The notes beneath the pieces were generated by a model. The model worked only from the letters and a program-made list of their open reading frames with translations, ran no database searches and was not told the DNA's origin. The position numbers were made by a program, and so were the translations under genes. A DNA stretch of 57,212 bases, taken from the NCBI GenBank assembly GCA_001781095.1, contig MFKU01000016.1, forward strand, positions 1 through 57,212, given 5' to 3'. The stretch comes from Candidatus Kaiserbacteria bacterium RIFCSPHIGHO2_01_FULL_53_31. Lineage in GTDB: Bacteria > Patescibacteriota > Minisyncoccia > Phycocordibacterales > Phycocordibacteraceae. Positions 29,175 to 38,998 of this stretch are shown in pieces. Positions within the stretch are counted from its first letter, which is position 1; each line of letters starts with the position of its first letter.

Positions 29175-29802
29175 TGAAGACCTCGAACTAAGAGCGCGGA
29201 ATCTGAAGGAGCTCTGGTTCGATGTTGACGGGGTGATGACTCCGCAAGGTAGCCTCGTCATTTATGACTTGAGTTCAGAATCGGGCATCGTCTTCGAACG
29301 ATATGACGGGGTACGGAGTGTGCGGCTTGTGCCCTGCGACGAGCATGGCAAGCCGCTCCAGAACGTGGTGGAGTACCTCGCTGGAAGGGCCGAGGAGCCG
29401 ATTTTTGAAGGCTATCGGTACGATACCCGAGATGGGAAAGTAATCGAAATTGCGGTCAAATCGGGACTGCGAGTGTTTTTCGTCAGCGGACGGAATTCAC
29501 CAGCTATGTCTAGGCGGGCTGTCAACCTTGGAGCAATTCCCCACCTGGGGATCAAGGACAAGGCTGCAACGATTGTGCGGGAATCAAGGTGTATTGCGAG
29601 CGAGCGATGCTTCGTCGGAGATGGTATTCAAGACGTCGGGGCATTGCGTGAGACAAAGGACGGGCTTGCCGTCGCACCAGCAGACGCAGCGCCCGAAGCC
29701 CACGAAGCTGCCCACTGGATTACCGAGGCACGCGGAGGAGAGGGAGTCATCCATGAAGTTCTTCGCGTAATCTTTGCCATTCGAGGTATCGAGGTCGTGT
29801 GA
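29158..29802 (+). CDS. kdsC: KdsC-like HAD phosphatase
   Basis: 214 residues. HAD motif I FDVDGVMT, VSGRNSPAMSRRAVNLG (motif II region), Lys in GIKDKA and GDGIQD, and the KdsC-like end GGEGVIHEVL. KdsC dephosphorylates Kdo-8-phosphate. It has about 40-45 extra residues between motif I and motif II (roughly 45-90) compared with the usual form, which could change substrate range. Coupled to kdsB with a GAGAGG Shine-Dalgarno. Confidence 0.8.
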   Translation: MKKISDEDLELRARNLKELWFDVDGVMTPQGSLVIYDLSSESGIVFERYDGVRSVRLVPCDEHGKPLQNVVEYLAGRAEEPIFEGYRYDTRDGKVIEIAVKSGLRVFFVSGRNSPAMSRRAVNLGAIPHLGIKDKAATIVRESRCIASERCFVGDGIQDVGALRETKDGLAVAPADAAPEAHEAAHWITEARGGEGVIHEVLRVIFAIRGIEVV

Positions 29803-29803
29803 G

Positions 29804-29850
29804 TATGTCGCGTGTGCGACTGGACAGCCCAGTCGCCGCGCGGCATTTTT
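29804..29850. terminator. Bidirectional terminator between kdsC and the fused oxidoreductase
   Basis: GCGACTGG (29816-29823) pairs with CCAGTCGC (29829-29836), extended by outer GC pairs, followed by TTTTT at 29846-29850. It separates convergent genes. Confidence 0.75.
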
Positions 29851-31998
29851 CTATGTCATGTTCTCGAATTGCTCGTGAGTGTGAATCGTAGCGACAGGCT
29901 TCCCTTCCAAAAAGCCGGAGATTTTTTCGATCAATTTTCTATTTGAAGCATCAATGAGTCCCTCAACATGGCTGATGGAAGCCGCGAGATGAGACGTGAG
30001 GAAAACGTTTGGCAGACGGCGTAATTCATCGTGACGTGGCAGTGGCTCCTCGTCAAAGACGTCAAGGCACGCAAATATGTCGCCTTTCTTGAGGCGTGTG
30101 AAAAGTGCCACTGTATCTACTAACCCTGCTCGCGCGGAGTTGATAAACACGGTCCCGGGGCGTAGCGTGTTGATTTCGCGTTCACCGAAGCTCCTCTCGG
30201 TTCTCGGCGAGAGTCCTCTCTGAAGCGATACCACGTCCGCGCGTAACGCTTGAGCGAGAGAGGCCTTCTCTGCCCCGAGCGATTGAAGCGTGTCCCGATC
30301 TGCGTGTTCCGAGTCCACGAGGACACGACAGCCGTGCGCTACGAAGAGCGGAATGGTTCTCTTCGTAATTTCTCCGTACCCAATAATCCCGATTGTGCGC
30401 CCCTGAAGCATGTGGGTACTCAGGCCTGTTGGGTTACCGGACGCTGACTGTGCTGGCCGTACAAACTTTAACGCATGCGTAAACCTCGCCGGCAATACCC
30501 GTTTTACGACATCGCGTACGCTCTTTTTGAATTCCACCGTTCTGTTGGACACAGAAAAATTCCATCCTCCCCGCCGCATAACGTCATGAGACACGCTTGC
30601 ACAACGCACTCCCACGAGTGCCTGCATAACGATAAATTCTGCTACCGCGTCAGCATACACATCGGCGGTATTAATAATCGGTATATGATGCTCGATCGCG
30701 AGCGCCCCTCCCCACTTCTTGACCGATGCGCCAATCACGCCCAGGACTGAAACGGCGGGCAGTTGCGCGAGATGAGCTGTGTCGAGTGGTTTGCCGTGCG
30801 GTCCGCCGGTAATGACTGCAACAACCTTCTCTCGTGCTTCCTTCGAGAGCGTCCCGAGATTCCCCTCGTAGACGATCGTGAACCTGCTCGCAAGACCTGG
30901 CAACTCCTTTTTCATCACTGAAGGATTAAGTACCAGCACTGAAGGGGCGTCCTTTGTGGGAAGCACGCGTCTGATGTTGCTCTCTGAAACAACCGCCTGC
31001 GCGGCCGCTGGTACCGCTGAGGTCTCGCCAAGAAACGACCAGTTAATAGGCCCTTGGTGCCCATTCTCGATAAGCTCCACGAGATGGAGCGCCGCAAGCG
31101 CGTGACGAAGCGCGTGCGGGGGCAGCGTACCGGATACGATAGCGTCGAAAAAAGACTCGAATTCATCGTCAATGCCGCCATCCGCACCTGACGTACTTTC
31201 GATCTTTTCTTCTTTCCCTTCTCCGCTTCGATAGATGTGGAGCGACGACCCGTCACAGACAAACGATATGCCGTAGCCATGAAAAGCATACCGCTCAAGG
31301 CGAGACCCGGCGGAATTATTTGCAGAGAATGTCGCCTGCCGATCGCCCCATTCGATGAGTGCAGAGAAATTCTCTCGCGACTCGGCACTCCCACCATTAC
31401 CGACCGAGTAGAGTGCCGTCGGCCGCTCCCCCATGACAAAACACAGTACATCAAGCGCATGAATAGAGTTGGCGCCGAGCCATGTTCTCATGCCGAACGG
31501 GGCCGGGACGGTGGCATTCGGTTTATTAAATACGGCCTCTGCAGTGAGGAGCGACTCACGATCTATTCGTTTCGTTATTTCTTGAATCGATCTCTGAAAT
31601 CGGCGATTGAAACCGGCTACGGCGGTAAGAGAGCGTTTTTGCGCAGCATCGCACATTTCTTTAAGTTGACTCGTATTCTGCGCCGGCGGTTTTTCTACAA
31701 ACAGGTGCTTGCCGGCCTTAAGTGCAGCAAGACCGTACGAATAATGCACATCCGCAGGGCCAAAAACACACACGGCATCAATGTCATTGCGCTCGAGAAG
31801 TGCCGACGCGTCGTGCGTAACAAAAGGGATTCTATAGGTTTTGCCGGCTTTCTGGGCGGCATCAAGGTTGATATCGCAAATCCCCTGCATCACACATTTT
31901 CCTGCCGCGCATAGGCGCGCGAGCGCCGGAAGATGCCTCTTTACCGTCATATGTCCGACGCCGATAATGCCGAGACGAATGGGCAGTGTGTTTTGCAT
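29851..31998 (-). CDS. Fused oxidoreductase: Gfo/Idh/MocA domain plus D-2-hydroxyacid dehydrogenase domain
   Basis: 715 residues from ATG 31998 (a TTG at 32010 touches the -10 box). Residues about 1-330 are Gfo/Idh/MocA: GIIGVGHMTVKRHLPAL, then VFGPADVHYSYGLAAL, EKPPAQN and the catalytic-region MRTWLGANSIHALD. Residues about 365-715 are a D-isomer 2-hydroxyacid dehydrogenase: GIIGYGEITKRTIPLF, INSARAGLVD (Arg), EEPLPRHDEL (Glu) and TSHLAASIS (His). Both NAD(P) sites look usable. Such a pairing could oxidise a sugar and then handle a 2-keto acid, but the substrate is unknown. Confidence 0.85.
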   Translation of the reverse strand: MQNTLPIRLGIIGVGHMTVKRHLPALARLCAAGKCVMQGICDINLDAAQKAGKTYRIPFVTHDASALLERNDIDAVCVFGPADVHYSYGLAALKAGKHLFVEKPPAQNTSQLKEMCDAAQKRSLTAVAGFNRRFQRSIQEITKRIDRESLLTAEAVFNKPNATVPAPFGMRTWLGANSIHALDVLCFVMGERPTALYSVGNGGSAESRENFSALIEWGDRQATFSANNSAGSRLERYAFHGYGISFVCDGSSLHIYRSGEGKEEKIESTSGADGGIDDEFESFFDAIVSGTLPPHALRHALAALHLVELIENGHQGPINWSFLGETSAVPAAAQAVVSESNIRRVLPTKDAPSVLVLNPSVMKKELPGLASRFTIVYEGNLGTLSKEAREKVVAVITGGPHGKPLDTAHLAQLPAVSVLGVIGASVKKWGGALAIEHHIPIINTADVYADAVAEFIVMQALVGVRCASVSHDVMRRGGWNFSVSNRTVEFKKSVRDVVKRVLPARFTHALKFVRPAQSASGNPTGLSTHMLQGRTIGIIGYGEITKRTIPLFVAHGCRVLVDSEHADRDTLQSLGAEKASLAQALRADVVSLQRGLSPRTERSFGEREINTLRPGTVFINSARAGLVDTVALFTRLKKGDIFACLDVFDEEPLPRHDELRRLPNVFLTSHLAASISHVEGLIDASNRKLIEKISGFLEGKPVATIHTHEQFENMT

Positions 31999-32010
31999 TT
32001 GAGTAGGCAA

Positions 32011-32020
32011 AGTATATAGT
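32011..32020. promoter_or_regulatory. Overlapping divergent -10 boxes
   Basis: Plus-strand TATAGT at 32015-32020 is 10 nt before ATG 32031. Minus-strand TATACT at 32016-32011 is 12 nt before ATG 31998. The hexamers share two bases, so simultaneous RNA polymerase binding is impossible. Confidence 0.5.
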
Positions 32021-32030
32021 AATCTGCACG

Positions 32031-32837
32031 ATGGTTAAAGCGCTCCGGACTATTCTCTCGTTCATACGCTATTATCTCGATACGCTCCTATTGTTTCTCT
32101 ACCTCGGCACGATCGGATTCATATTCCAAAAAAATCGCGTCCTGCTCCACCAGTTACGTAATAAATTCGTCTTTTTCAAGGCGCCTCCAATTGTCCTACG
32201 ACTACCAATCATAACGCTCGCCGAAGCGACCCAAAAGGAACAGACGGTTCTCATGTCCGAACCGGCGATCATCCAAGGCAACGTGTCATTGTATGAATTG
32301 CTGGCGCTCAATATGTTTGTAAAAACTTTCGACCCTGCAACCATCTTTGAGATCGGAACCTTTGATGGGAGAACGACGCTCAACTTTGCCCGCAATTGTT
32401 CTCCCAACACAAAAATCTATACGCTCGACCTGCCGAAAGATGAAACCAGTACCGCACTGCTAACAGTCGCGCGAAGCGATCAGAATCTCATCAACACGAA
32501 CATCACCGGCGCTCGCCTCCTCCGAAGCACCGATACCATGTCGAGGAAAAAGATTACCCAACTCTATGGCGATTCTGCAAAATTCGACTTTACTCCCTAC
32601 TTAAATTCCATCGATTTCATCTTTATTGACGGCGCACACACGTATGAATACGTGAAGAATGATACGGCAATCGCGCTCAAGCTACTTCGCAATGGGAAAG
32701 GCGTTATTCTATGGCACGACTATGATCCCTTGCATGAAGGTTCTGTCCGCGCCATAGAAGAACTCCAGGCAGCGCATCCGTCGTGGGATGTGCGCCATGT
32801 CGAGGGGACCAACGTGGTCTGTCTTGTGCTCAAGTAG
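32031..32837 (+). CDS. Membrane-anchored SAM methyltransferase
   Basis: 268 residues. An N-terminal hydrophobic stretch at about 15-38 (YLDTLLLFLYLGTIGFIF) is followed by a class I methyltransferase (FEIGTFDGRTTLNFA; IDFIFIDGAHTYEYVKND; ILWHDYDP), close to the Methyltransf_24 group that O-methylates sugars. Its 3' end overlaps the convergent gene by 8 nt. Confidence 0.8.
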   Translation: MVKALRTILSFIRYYLDTLLLFLYLGTIGFIFQKNRVLLHQLRNKFVFFKAPPIVLRLPIITLAEATQKEQTVLMSEPAIIQGNVSLYELLALNMFVKTFDPATIFEIGTFDGRTTLNFARNCSPNTKIYTLDLPKDETSTALLTVARSDQNLINTNITGARLLRSTDTMSRKKITQLYGDSAKFDFTPYLNSIDFIFIDGAHTYEYVKNDTAIALKLLRNGKGVILWHDYDPLHEGSVRAIEELQAAHPSWDVRHVEGTNVVCLVLK

Positions 32838-33591
32838 ACGCAGCCTGTTTCCTGATCACAAGCAAATTCTGCTTAGCATCGCCTTTCTCATCGCGCTCGA
32901 CAGTGAGCCCGTAACGAGCGCCCATGTCACGGAACCATTCGTACGGATAGAAGAAGTTTCGCCGCATAACCGTGTCATAGATCGAACCGGTCTTGCTCAA
33001 GAAAACAGTGGCTAAAAAGACGCTTCGATCTCCCATGACCTTGTGCAGATTCGCAAAGAGCGTCTCGATGTCCTCGGGCGGCATATGGGTCAAGACGCTG
33101 ATCGCCAGAAGATAGTCAAATGTTTTCCCCTGAACCTCTTTGAACTCGATATTGTCCGTGTAAAAGAGGTTCGGCCGCTTGCCTTCGAGACTCGCCCCGC
33201 GGAGAAACTCGCGTCCCGCCTCCAGAATTTCTTCGCTTATATCGACGCCTGTATAGTTGCCTGTCTCAAGATACTTAATGATGTTCAAACCGCCGCGAAG
33301 GCTGCCACAGCCCACGTCAAGCACCGTGTGCTGTGGCATGAGCCCATAGCGCTGTAGTAATTCAATTTGACCTTTCGAACCCATCTCCCACCGACCGCCG
33401 ACCGCATCTCTGGGATTCAACTTCGTCCGACGCTTCATGACCGCCCGGTAGTATTCCCTGTAGGGACGACGACGATACCGGAGCAATAGTATACTGTCGC
33501 TCAGGCGCTGTAGCGCAGAAGCAATCAAGGAGGGAAATAACATAGCGCTATCGACAACGACTAGGCGAAGAACGTGGTCCCACTCTGCCAT
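32830..33591 (-). CDS. SAM-dependent methyltransferase
   Basis: 253 residues. VLDVGCGSLRGGLNIIKYL is motif I; GVDISEEILEAG and DYLLAISVLTHMPPEDI follow. With ATG 33591 it overlaps the upstream gene by 31 nt; ATG 33543 (MLFPSLIASALQR) is an alternative that gives no overlap. Last gene of the phosphonate operon. Confidence 0.8.
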   Translation of the reverse strand: MAEWDHVLRLVVVDSAMLFPSLIASALQRLSDSILLLRYRRRPYREYYRAVMKRRTKLNPRDAVGGRWEMGSKGQIELLQRYGLMPQHTVLDVGCGSLRGGLNIIKYLETGNYTGVDISEEILEAGREFLRGASLEGKRPNLFYTDNIEFKEVQGKTFDYLLAISVLTHMPPEDIETLFANLHKVMGDRSVFLATVFLSKTGSIYDTVMRRNFFYPYEWFRDMGARYGLTVERDEKGDAKQNLLVIRKQAAST

Positions 33592-34295
33592 TTCGGGACC
33601 TTGCCGATAGAGTGTAGTGCATCATCGGTCGTAGAGAGATGCTTTCTCCGCGAATACGGCCAATATTTCATTGTTGTGCGATCGGCCTTAGCCGTTTTAC
33701 TCGTGAATTGCCCCGAGCCGCTAAAATGCGTCCCCTCCTGCAACCCTATGCCCGAGGAGATGACTTCTCGCGCTTCCGGAAAATGCTGGAGTGCGTAGAA
33801 CGTCGCATCCAGACCGGTGGAGCCGGAAAGCCACAGCATGTCTCTCTTGCCGAAGAAATCGGGCACCGCGTCTAGAAGCAGATATTTCAATCCTCGAAAC
33901 CACAGGCGCTCCATCATGACGAGAATGATGCGGATGCCGAGCGCTCGCCACATAAGCTGGTTGCGCGCGCGAAAATTAATAATCGTTATTACGACATCAG
34001 TGAGGCCGAGGGTGCGCACGAACTCGCGATCCGTGCCAGTCGCTGACAAGAGCACAACTTCGTCGGGATGGCTCTTCTTGAATGAATCTTGTATATGCTC
34101 GCGGTTCCGTAACTCCTCGATGGGAACAAACGCAATAATCTTCGACCCGTATTTTTGCCGGTACAGTACGCCAAGTTCACAGGCGTTATTAGCCGTCAGC
34201 ACAAACGGCACTGCTACGGCGGGTAGCGCGGCGTTTGGCTTCGAACCGAGAACGACGATCTGGGCTTCACCTATGGTATTGCGCGAACTGTTCAT
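33561..34295 (-). CDS. Unknown protein in the phosphonate/glycan operon
   Basis: 244 residues I cannot place. It begins with a Rossmann-like VVLGSKPNAALP and ANNACELG, has IITIINF-like hydrophobic strands and a C-terminal segment ISSGIGLQEGTHFSGSGQF followed by TTDDALHSIG. The first strand and the late Gly/His segment recall some sialyltransferase-like or DUF115-like glycan enzymes, but this is weak. Start overlaps the upstream GT4 stop by 4 nt. Confidence 0.6.
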   Translation of the reverse strand: MNSSRNTIGEAQIVVLGSKPNAALPAVAVPFVLTANNACELGVLYRQKYGSKIIAFVPIEELRNREHIQDSFKKSHPDEVVLLSATGTDREFVRTLGLTDVVITIINFRARNQLMWRALGIRIILVMMERLWFRGLKYLLLDAVPDFFGKRDMLWLSGSTGLDATFYALQHFPEAREVISSGIGLQEGTHFSGSGQFTSKTAKADRTTMKYWPYSRRKHLSTTDDALHSIGKVPKWQSGTTFFA

Positions 34296-35425
34296 GATGT
34301 ATGCTGTGCTGCTTTTATGAATAATTGATTACATGCGTTCGCATATCGCTCCAGACTAAAGCCGTCCGCGGTACGTTTCGCACGCTCTTTCATTGAGTAT
34401 AGCTCCTCCTTCGATAAAGCCGCAATTTTCAGCATCTTTTCTGCTATATCGTGCGGTTCGGGTTCAAGGAAGAAACCGTTGTTGCCGTCCGCGAGGTATT
34501 CACAAATGCCAGCTACCCGCGTCGAGAGAAGCGGTAGCCCAAATGCCATCCCCTCCATGGAAACGATCGAAAAGCCTTCATACCGTGAGGTCATAAGGAA
34601 AAAATCGCTCATGCTGTAGAAACGGTGGAGATCTTTCCGCTCTCCGACCATGATGACCCTGTTCTGCACACTGAGCTCCTCTGCGTGCCGCAGAGTCGGC
34701 TCCCTAAGCGCCCCGTCGCCGACGAGTACGAGGCGAAAGTCAGCGCGTGATCGCGCCGCCTCCGCAAACGCATCAATCATGAGTGAGTGGTTCTTCTGAT
34801 AGATAAAGCGAGCAATGCAGAGAAATACCACGTCGCTCGTGCCGATGCCGAATTCGCGCCGAATGCTCTCCCGCTCGGGACCATAGACGCACTGTGATTT
34901 TTCAATCGCGGCTAGATCAACGCCGTTATATATGACCGTTAATTTCTCCGGGCTGTAGCCCGCGCTGTCTGCGAGTGCAGCGACGACTTTCTTTGAGTCT
35001 CCAATTGTTGTATACGTTACCCTGTCGAGAATCTTGTTAATCAGCCTATGGAGGACGCTTCGTTTTGGCACCGTCCCATACTCCGCTGCAATTGCCCGAA
35101 ATCCAAAAAAAGGTTGCAGCGTGCGGAATATCGCATTGCCGAAGAACCCGCTCGATTTGACGATGTCAGGTCGAATGCGGCGAAAGAGTGCTATGAGCTT
35201 GCTCCACTCTGAAATATCGTGCCAATTCTTAAAATCCAACCTATGCACCGCAACCCCAGGTGGCACTAAATCGTAGAAATCACCCTGAAATGATACATGC
35301 GAAAGTGTGATCAAATACACATCAAATATCGACTTGTCGAGAAGCGTCAGTTGGTCAATAGCGAGCCGTTGCGTGCCGCCAATATTCAAGTTCTTCTCTC
35401 CTATGACCACTTTGATTTTCGACAT
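34292..35425 (-). CDS. GT4 glycosyltransferase
   Basis: 377 residues from ATG 35425 (MSKIKVVIGEKNLNIGGTQR); readings further upstream enter the dehydrogenase gene. GT-B fold with the donor-site EGFSIVSMEGMAFGLPLL (EX7E-type) and VAGICEYL. It follows the alcohol dehydrogenase by 13 nt. Confidence 0.9.
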   Translation of the reverse strand: MSKIKVVIGEKNLNIGGTQRLAIDQLTLLDKSIFDVYLITLSHVSFQGDFYDLVPPGVAVHRLDFKNWHDISEWSKLIALFRRIRPDIVKSSGFFGNAIFRTLQPFFGFRAIAAEYGTVPKRSVLHRLINKILDRVTYTTIGDSKKVVAALADSAGYSPEKLTVIYNGVDLAAIEKSQCVYGPERESIRREFGIGTSDVVFLCIARFIYQKNHSLMIDAFAEAARSRADFRLVLVGDGALREPTLRHAEELSVQNRVIMVGERKDLHRFYSMSDFFLMTSRYEGFSIVSMEGMAFGLPLLSTRVAGICEYLADGNNGFFLEPEPHDIAEKMLKIAALSKEELYSMKERAKRTADGFSLERYANACNQLFIKAAQHTS

Positions 35426-35438
35426 GGTGATATTCAAT

Positions 35439-36512
35439 CTAACGTATATTCTGCAGGACTGTTTGCGCATCCTCTTTTCCGAATCCGCGTGGGTTGTTGC
35501 CGGCTCGCTCGAGAGACATGCCGTCGACGAGCATTGGGATATCTTTCTCCTGTATGCCGAGCTCATGAAGTCGGGTGGCAAGACCGATATCTTTCATAAG
35601 ATCCTCGACGGCTTTTGCCGCCTCTTCAGCGTTCGCTGCACCCAGAAGCTCAATAATCTCCCTATTGTTGTTGAATAGAATGATCTGTGGGAGCGTGAGC
35701 GCCACGGCATGGCCGTGCGGAATACCATAATGGGACGTAAGCGGATAGGACATGGCATGACAAGCGGTTGTCTTGGAAATATTAATGGCTTTGCCGGAAA
35801 GATGCGCGGCTTTTGCCATGCCGTTCCGAGACACGTCATCGGGCCGTTGCACCGCATCTCGTAGATGCTGTAGCGCGATCTTGATCGCCTCGGTCGCATA
35901 TTGTTTAGACTCATCTGTCGCGCGTACCGACCAGTATGACTCGATGCCCTGCGAGAGAGCATCCATACCGGTCGTCGCCGTGATAAAGGAAGGCAATCGA
36001 TTTGTGAACTGCGCATCTACTATTGCCCAGTCTGGAAGCATCGCTGGATGCGCGAGCGAATACTTCCGCTCGTCAATATATACGACGGCAAAATGGGTCG
36101 CCTCGCTCCCCGTTCCCGCGGTCGTGGGGATCGCTACAAGCGGCTTCCCCGGACATACCAGCGCCTCCGTACCCGTTACAAAACCTCGCGCGGTGCCAAC
36201 GTTATTGGAAAGGATGTTGACGCTCTTCGCCATATCTATCACGCTACCGCCGCCGACCGCGATCACAAGATCGGGAATCACTTTTTTGAATCGTTCACAC
36301 TGTCTCTCGACGTCCTCAAGAGTCGGATTAACCAAGAAATCGGAAAGTCGTGTGACAACAAATGATGTGAGTAGTGGGTCAATTAACCTTGACGCTCCAG
36401 AATTTTCATACAGCGTCTTGCCCGTAAAGAGACTGACCCGATGTGGCGCTACTTCAGCCAGTATTTCTTCCAATTTCTGTATGCTTTTTCGGCCAACATA
36501 CTCTTTTTGCAT
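35439..36512 (-). CDS. Iron-dependent alcohol dehydrogenase, probable phosphonoacetaldehyde reductase
   Basis: 357 residues, group III Fe-ADH. NAD-binding VGGGSVIDMAKSVN, IPTTAGTGSEAT, and metal-ligand region DALSQGIE and HAMSYPLTSHYGIPHGHAV. The neighbouring PEP mutase and phosphonopyruvate decarboxylase make reduction of phosphonoacetaldehyde to 2-hydroxyethylphosphonate the likely reaction (PhpC type). No aminotransferase for aminoethylphosphonate is present. Confidence 0.85.
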   Translation of the reverse strand: MQKEYVGRKSIQKLEEILAEVAPHRVSLFTGKTLYENSGASRLIDPLLTSFVVTRLSDFLVNPTLEDVERQCERFKKVIPDLVIAVGGGSVIDMAKSVNILSNNVGTARGFVTGTEALVCPGKPLVAIPTTAGTGSEATHFAVVYIDERKYSLAHPAMLPDWAIVDAQFTNRLPSFITATTGMDALSQGIESYWSVRATDESKQYATEAIKIALQHLRDAVQRPDDVSRNGMAKAAHLSGKAINISKTTACHAMSYPLTSHYGIPHGHAVALTLPQIILFNNNREIIELLGAANAEEAAKAVEDLMKDIGLATRLHELGIQEKDIPMLVDGMSLERAGNNPRGFGKEDAQTVLQNIR

Positions 36513-36514
36513 AC

Positions 36515-37654
36515 TTATTTTGGCGTTATGCGACGTAGAAAGCTCATAAAGTCCTTCTTATTTTCAAGCGGCGTGCGCGTTGGCCGCCCGAGGTCGCTTC
36601 TGCTCCCCTCTTTTATCCGTATTTCAAGAAGCGCTGGACCGTGGAGCTTCTTTACACGAGTGAGCGCCGTGCGCAATTTCTTTGGATCTGAAACGACGGC
36701 TGCGTTCTTATAGCCGCACGCCCGTGCAATGTCTTCGAAATGCGCTATGTATCCTGCCGTTGGCTGGCCGCCCACCGACTCATGTACTCCGTTGTTGAAC
36801 ACGATATGTTTGAAGTTTTTTGGTGCGGCTTGGCCAATGACTACCCATCCCCCAAGATGCATAATTGCCGCGCCGTCGCCGTCAAAGCAATACACAGGGC
36901 GCGCGGGCTGCGCGAGCGCAATGCCGAGCGCGATTTGCGATGCGTGGCCCATTGAGCCAACGGTGAGAAAATCCTTTTCGTGCTGGCCTCCCTTTCGCTT
37001 TCGCAATTCGAACAACTCTCGCGAAAGTTTGCCCGTAGTCGATACCACGATCGCCTTCTCTTCAATGGCGGAGACACACATTTCGAGCGCGGCCTCGCGC
37101 GTTAGCGGATACCGACTTATCTTTTTTGCCACTGATGTGTAGGGCGCAAAGGTTCCTTCACGAACGACGATGGCCACTGGTCGGTTCTCTTTTTTTGCTC
37201 GTTCGTACATTTTTTGCGCGACTGAAACAGCCTTCGCATCGGTCTGTGGGAGAATGGCGTGCGGTATCTTGAGCGTGGTGAGCAATGGTAGCGTGAGTGG
37301 CCCCTGTGTGAGATGCTGTGGTTCGTCTTTTATCCCGGGCTCTCCTCTCCAGCCGATAATGAGTAGCATCGGTATGCCGTAAACACCCCTACCGGCAAGT
37401 GACAAAAGTGGATTCACCGCATTGCCAATTCCGGAATTTTGAAGATAGACGACCCCGACTTTCCCCGTGGCAAGATAGTGTCCGACAGCAAGACTTATCG
37501 CGTTGCCCTCGTTTGCCGCGATGACATGTAATCGCTTATTCGTATGGTCTGATACGTATGCGCAGAAATTTTTTAAAAGTGAGTCTGGCACACCCGTGAA
37601 GAAATGCCCGCCCCCCCCTCGAAGCGCGTCGAAAATAGTTTTAGGATATACCAT
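36515..37654 (-). CDS. ppd: Phosphonopyruvate decarboxylase
   Basis: 379 residues from ATG 37654 ([11 protein letters not shown]). Two thiamine-diphosphate-enzyme halves: the PYR side with [13 protein letters not shown] and [13 protein letters not shown], and the PP side with [12 protein letters not shown] and [14 protein letters not shown]. It converts phosphonopyruvate to phosphonoacetaldehyde and CO2, the irreversible step that pulls PEP mutase forward. Overlaps the PEP mutase fusion by 14 nt. Confidence 0.92.
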   Translation of the reverse strand: MVYPKTIFDALRGGGGHFFTGVPDSLLKNFCAYVSDHTNKRLHVIAANEGNAISLAVGHYLATGKVGVVYLQNSGIGNAVNPLLSLAGRGVYGIPMLLIIGWRGEPGIKDEPQHLTQGPLTLPLLTTLKIPHAILPQTDAKAVSVAQKMYERAKKENRPVAIVVREGTFAPYTSVAKKISRYPLTREAALEMCVSAIEEKAIVVSTTGKLSRELFELRKRKGGQHEKDFLTVGSMGHASQIALGIALAQPARPVYCFDGDGAAIMHLGGWVVIGQAAPKNFKHIVFNNGVHESVGGQPTAGYIAHFEDIARACGYKNAAVVSDPKKLRTALTRVKKLHGPALLEIRIKEGSRSDLGRPTRTPLENKKDFMSFLRRITPK

Positions 37655-38972
37655 TTGTTTTTCGCTCGATAAGCGTGAGTATCTCTTTGATGGGCATGCA
37701 GTATTCCTTTGCGGCCTCATGTGCCCGTCCATGTTTCAAAATACGCTCCGCGGTCTTAAGCATCGCCGGATAGGCACTGCGAAGCAGGTGGTTCGCATAA
37801 ATCACCATGTTGACTCCAGCTTTCTCTAGTTGCGACTCGGTAATCTTGTCATAGGTTGAAGGTACGACGAGAAGCGGGGCGCGGTTTTTAAACTTCTTGT
37901 ACTCCTTGCAGAACACCAAAATCTCTTTCGCATCTTTCTCCTTGCTGTGAATCATAATCCCATCAGCGCCGGCATCGATATAGGCCCGCGCACGTTTGAG
38001 TGCATCGGCAAGACCCTTGCTCGCAATAAGGCTCTCGATTCGAGCGATGATATAAAAATTATTGGTGACTTGAGCCTGTTTACCTCGCCGGATTTTTTCA
38101 CTAAATTTTTTAACGCTCTCTAACTCTTGTTTTACGGCCGTGCCAAAGAGCGAATTTCGCTTTAGTCCACATTTATCTTCAATCACCACAGCCGACACGC
38201 CGAGTCGCTCGAGCGAACGAACGGTGTAGGGGAAATGCTCAATGGAACCGCCAGTATCACCATCAAACATGATGGGCTTGGTCGTGACTTCAAGAATATC
38301 AGCAACCGTACGCAGTCTCGACGTGAGGTCAACCACTTCGATATCCGGCTTCCCTTTGTTCGTCGAATCTGTTAGGCTTGAGATCCAGAAGAAATCGAAT
38401 TCCTTCCTGACGCCCTTTTCCACCACATGCACGTGCTCTGCAATGAGTGCTGAGAGCCCGCTATGTGCTTCAATACCGCGAATGATCGGCCGCACATTAA
38501 GCAATCGATGGAATCGCTCGAGTCGCATTTGCGGGGTCGTCCCAATTTCTTTCAATGCATCATTGAGTGCTGTCGAAGAGATATTCGTTGTGTACTGCGG
38601 TTCTATAAGTCTGCCTCCCCACTTTTTAAGAGTATCGATGACTTGCTGCCGCGTTTCCTGCTGTACTCCCGTCTTCCAGTCGTCGCCGTGAACGACATAA
38701 TCTGGTTTGAGTTTTTTCAGATTGGGACGATAGTCGAGAACCTCTTGGGAAATAACACGAGAAACCCCCTTTATGCTTTCTATGATCGCACGACGCTGCT
38801 CATAATTCATATATGGCAAGCGTTTGTAGCTCGCGATCGCCTGATCAGTCAGCAAACCAACCACCACGTCTCCTAGCTTCGCCGCTTCGTTGATGATATT
38901 CAAATGACCCGGATGCACCAAATCCGCGCTCATCGCGACATAGGCAATCTTCGGTTTCCTTGATCTTTCCAT
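37641..38972 (-). CDS. Cytidylyltransferase-PEP phosphomutase fusion
   Basis: 443 residues. Residues 1-140 are a HxGH nucleotidyltransferase (HPGH at 20-23, ISSTALND near 131) of the TagD/ECT group. Residues about 155-430 are PEP mutase: FDGDTGGS at 236-243 and [10 protein letters not shown] at 265-274 in the place of the EDKxFPKxNS signature. The mutase converts PEP to phosphonopyruvate; the transferase likely couples a phosphonate to CMP. First gene of the operon, with CAGGAG 7 nt before ATG and TATAGT at 39004-38999. Confidence 0.92.
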   Translation of the reverse strand: MERSRKPKIAYVAMSADLVHPGHLNIINEAAKLGDVVVGLLTDQAIASYKRLPYMNYEQRRAIIESIKGVSRVISQEVLDYRPNLKKLKPDYVVHGDDWKTGVQQETRQQVIDTLKKWGGRLIEPQYTTNISSTALNDALKEIGTTPQMRLERFHRLLNVRPIIRGIEAHSGLSALIAEHVHVVEKGVRKEFDFFWISSLTDSTNKGKPDIEVVDLTSRLRTVADILEVTTKPIMFDGDTGGSIEHFPYTVRSLERLGVSAVVIEDKCGLKRNSLFGTAVKQELESVKKFSEKIRRGKQAQVTNNFYIIARIESLIASKGLADALKRARAYIDAGADGIMIHSKEKDAKEILVFCKEYKKFKNRAPLLVVPSTYDKITESQLEKAGVNMVIYANHLLRSAYPAMLKTAERILKHGRAHEAAKEYCMPIKEILTLIERKTNGIS

Positions 38973-38998
38973 ACTATGACTCCTGATGTAGAGCCCTT

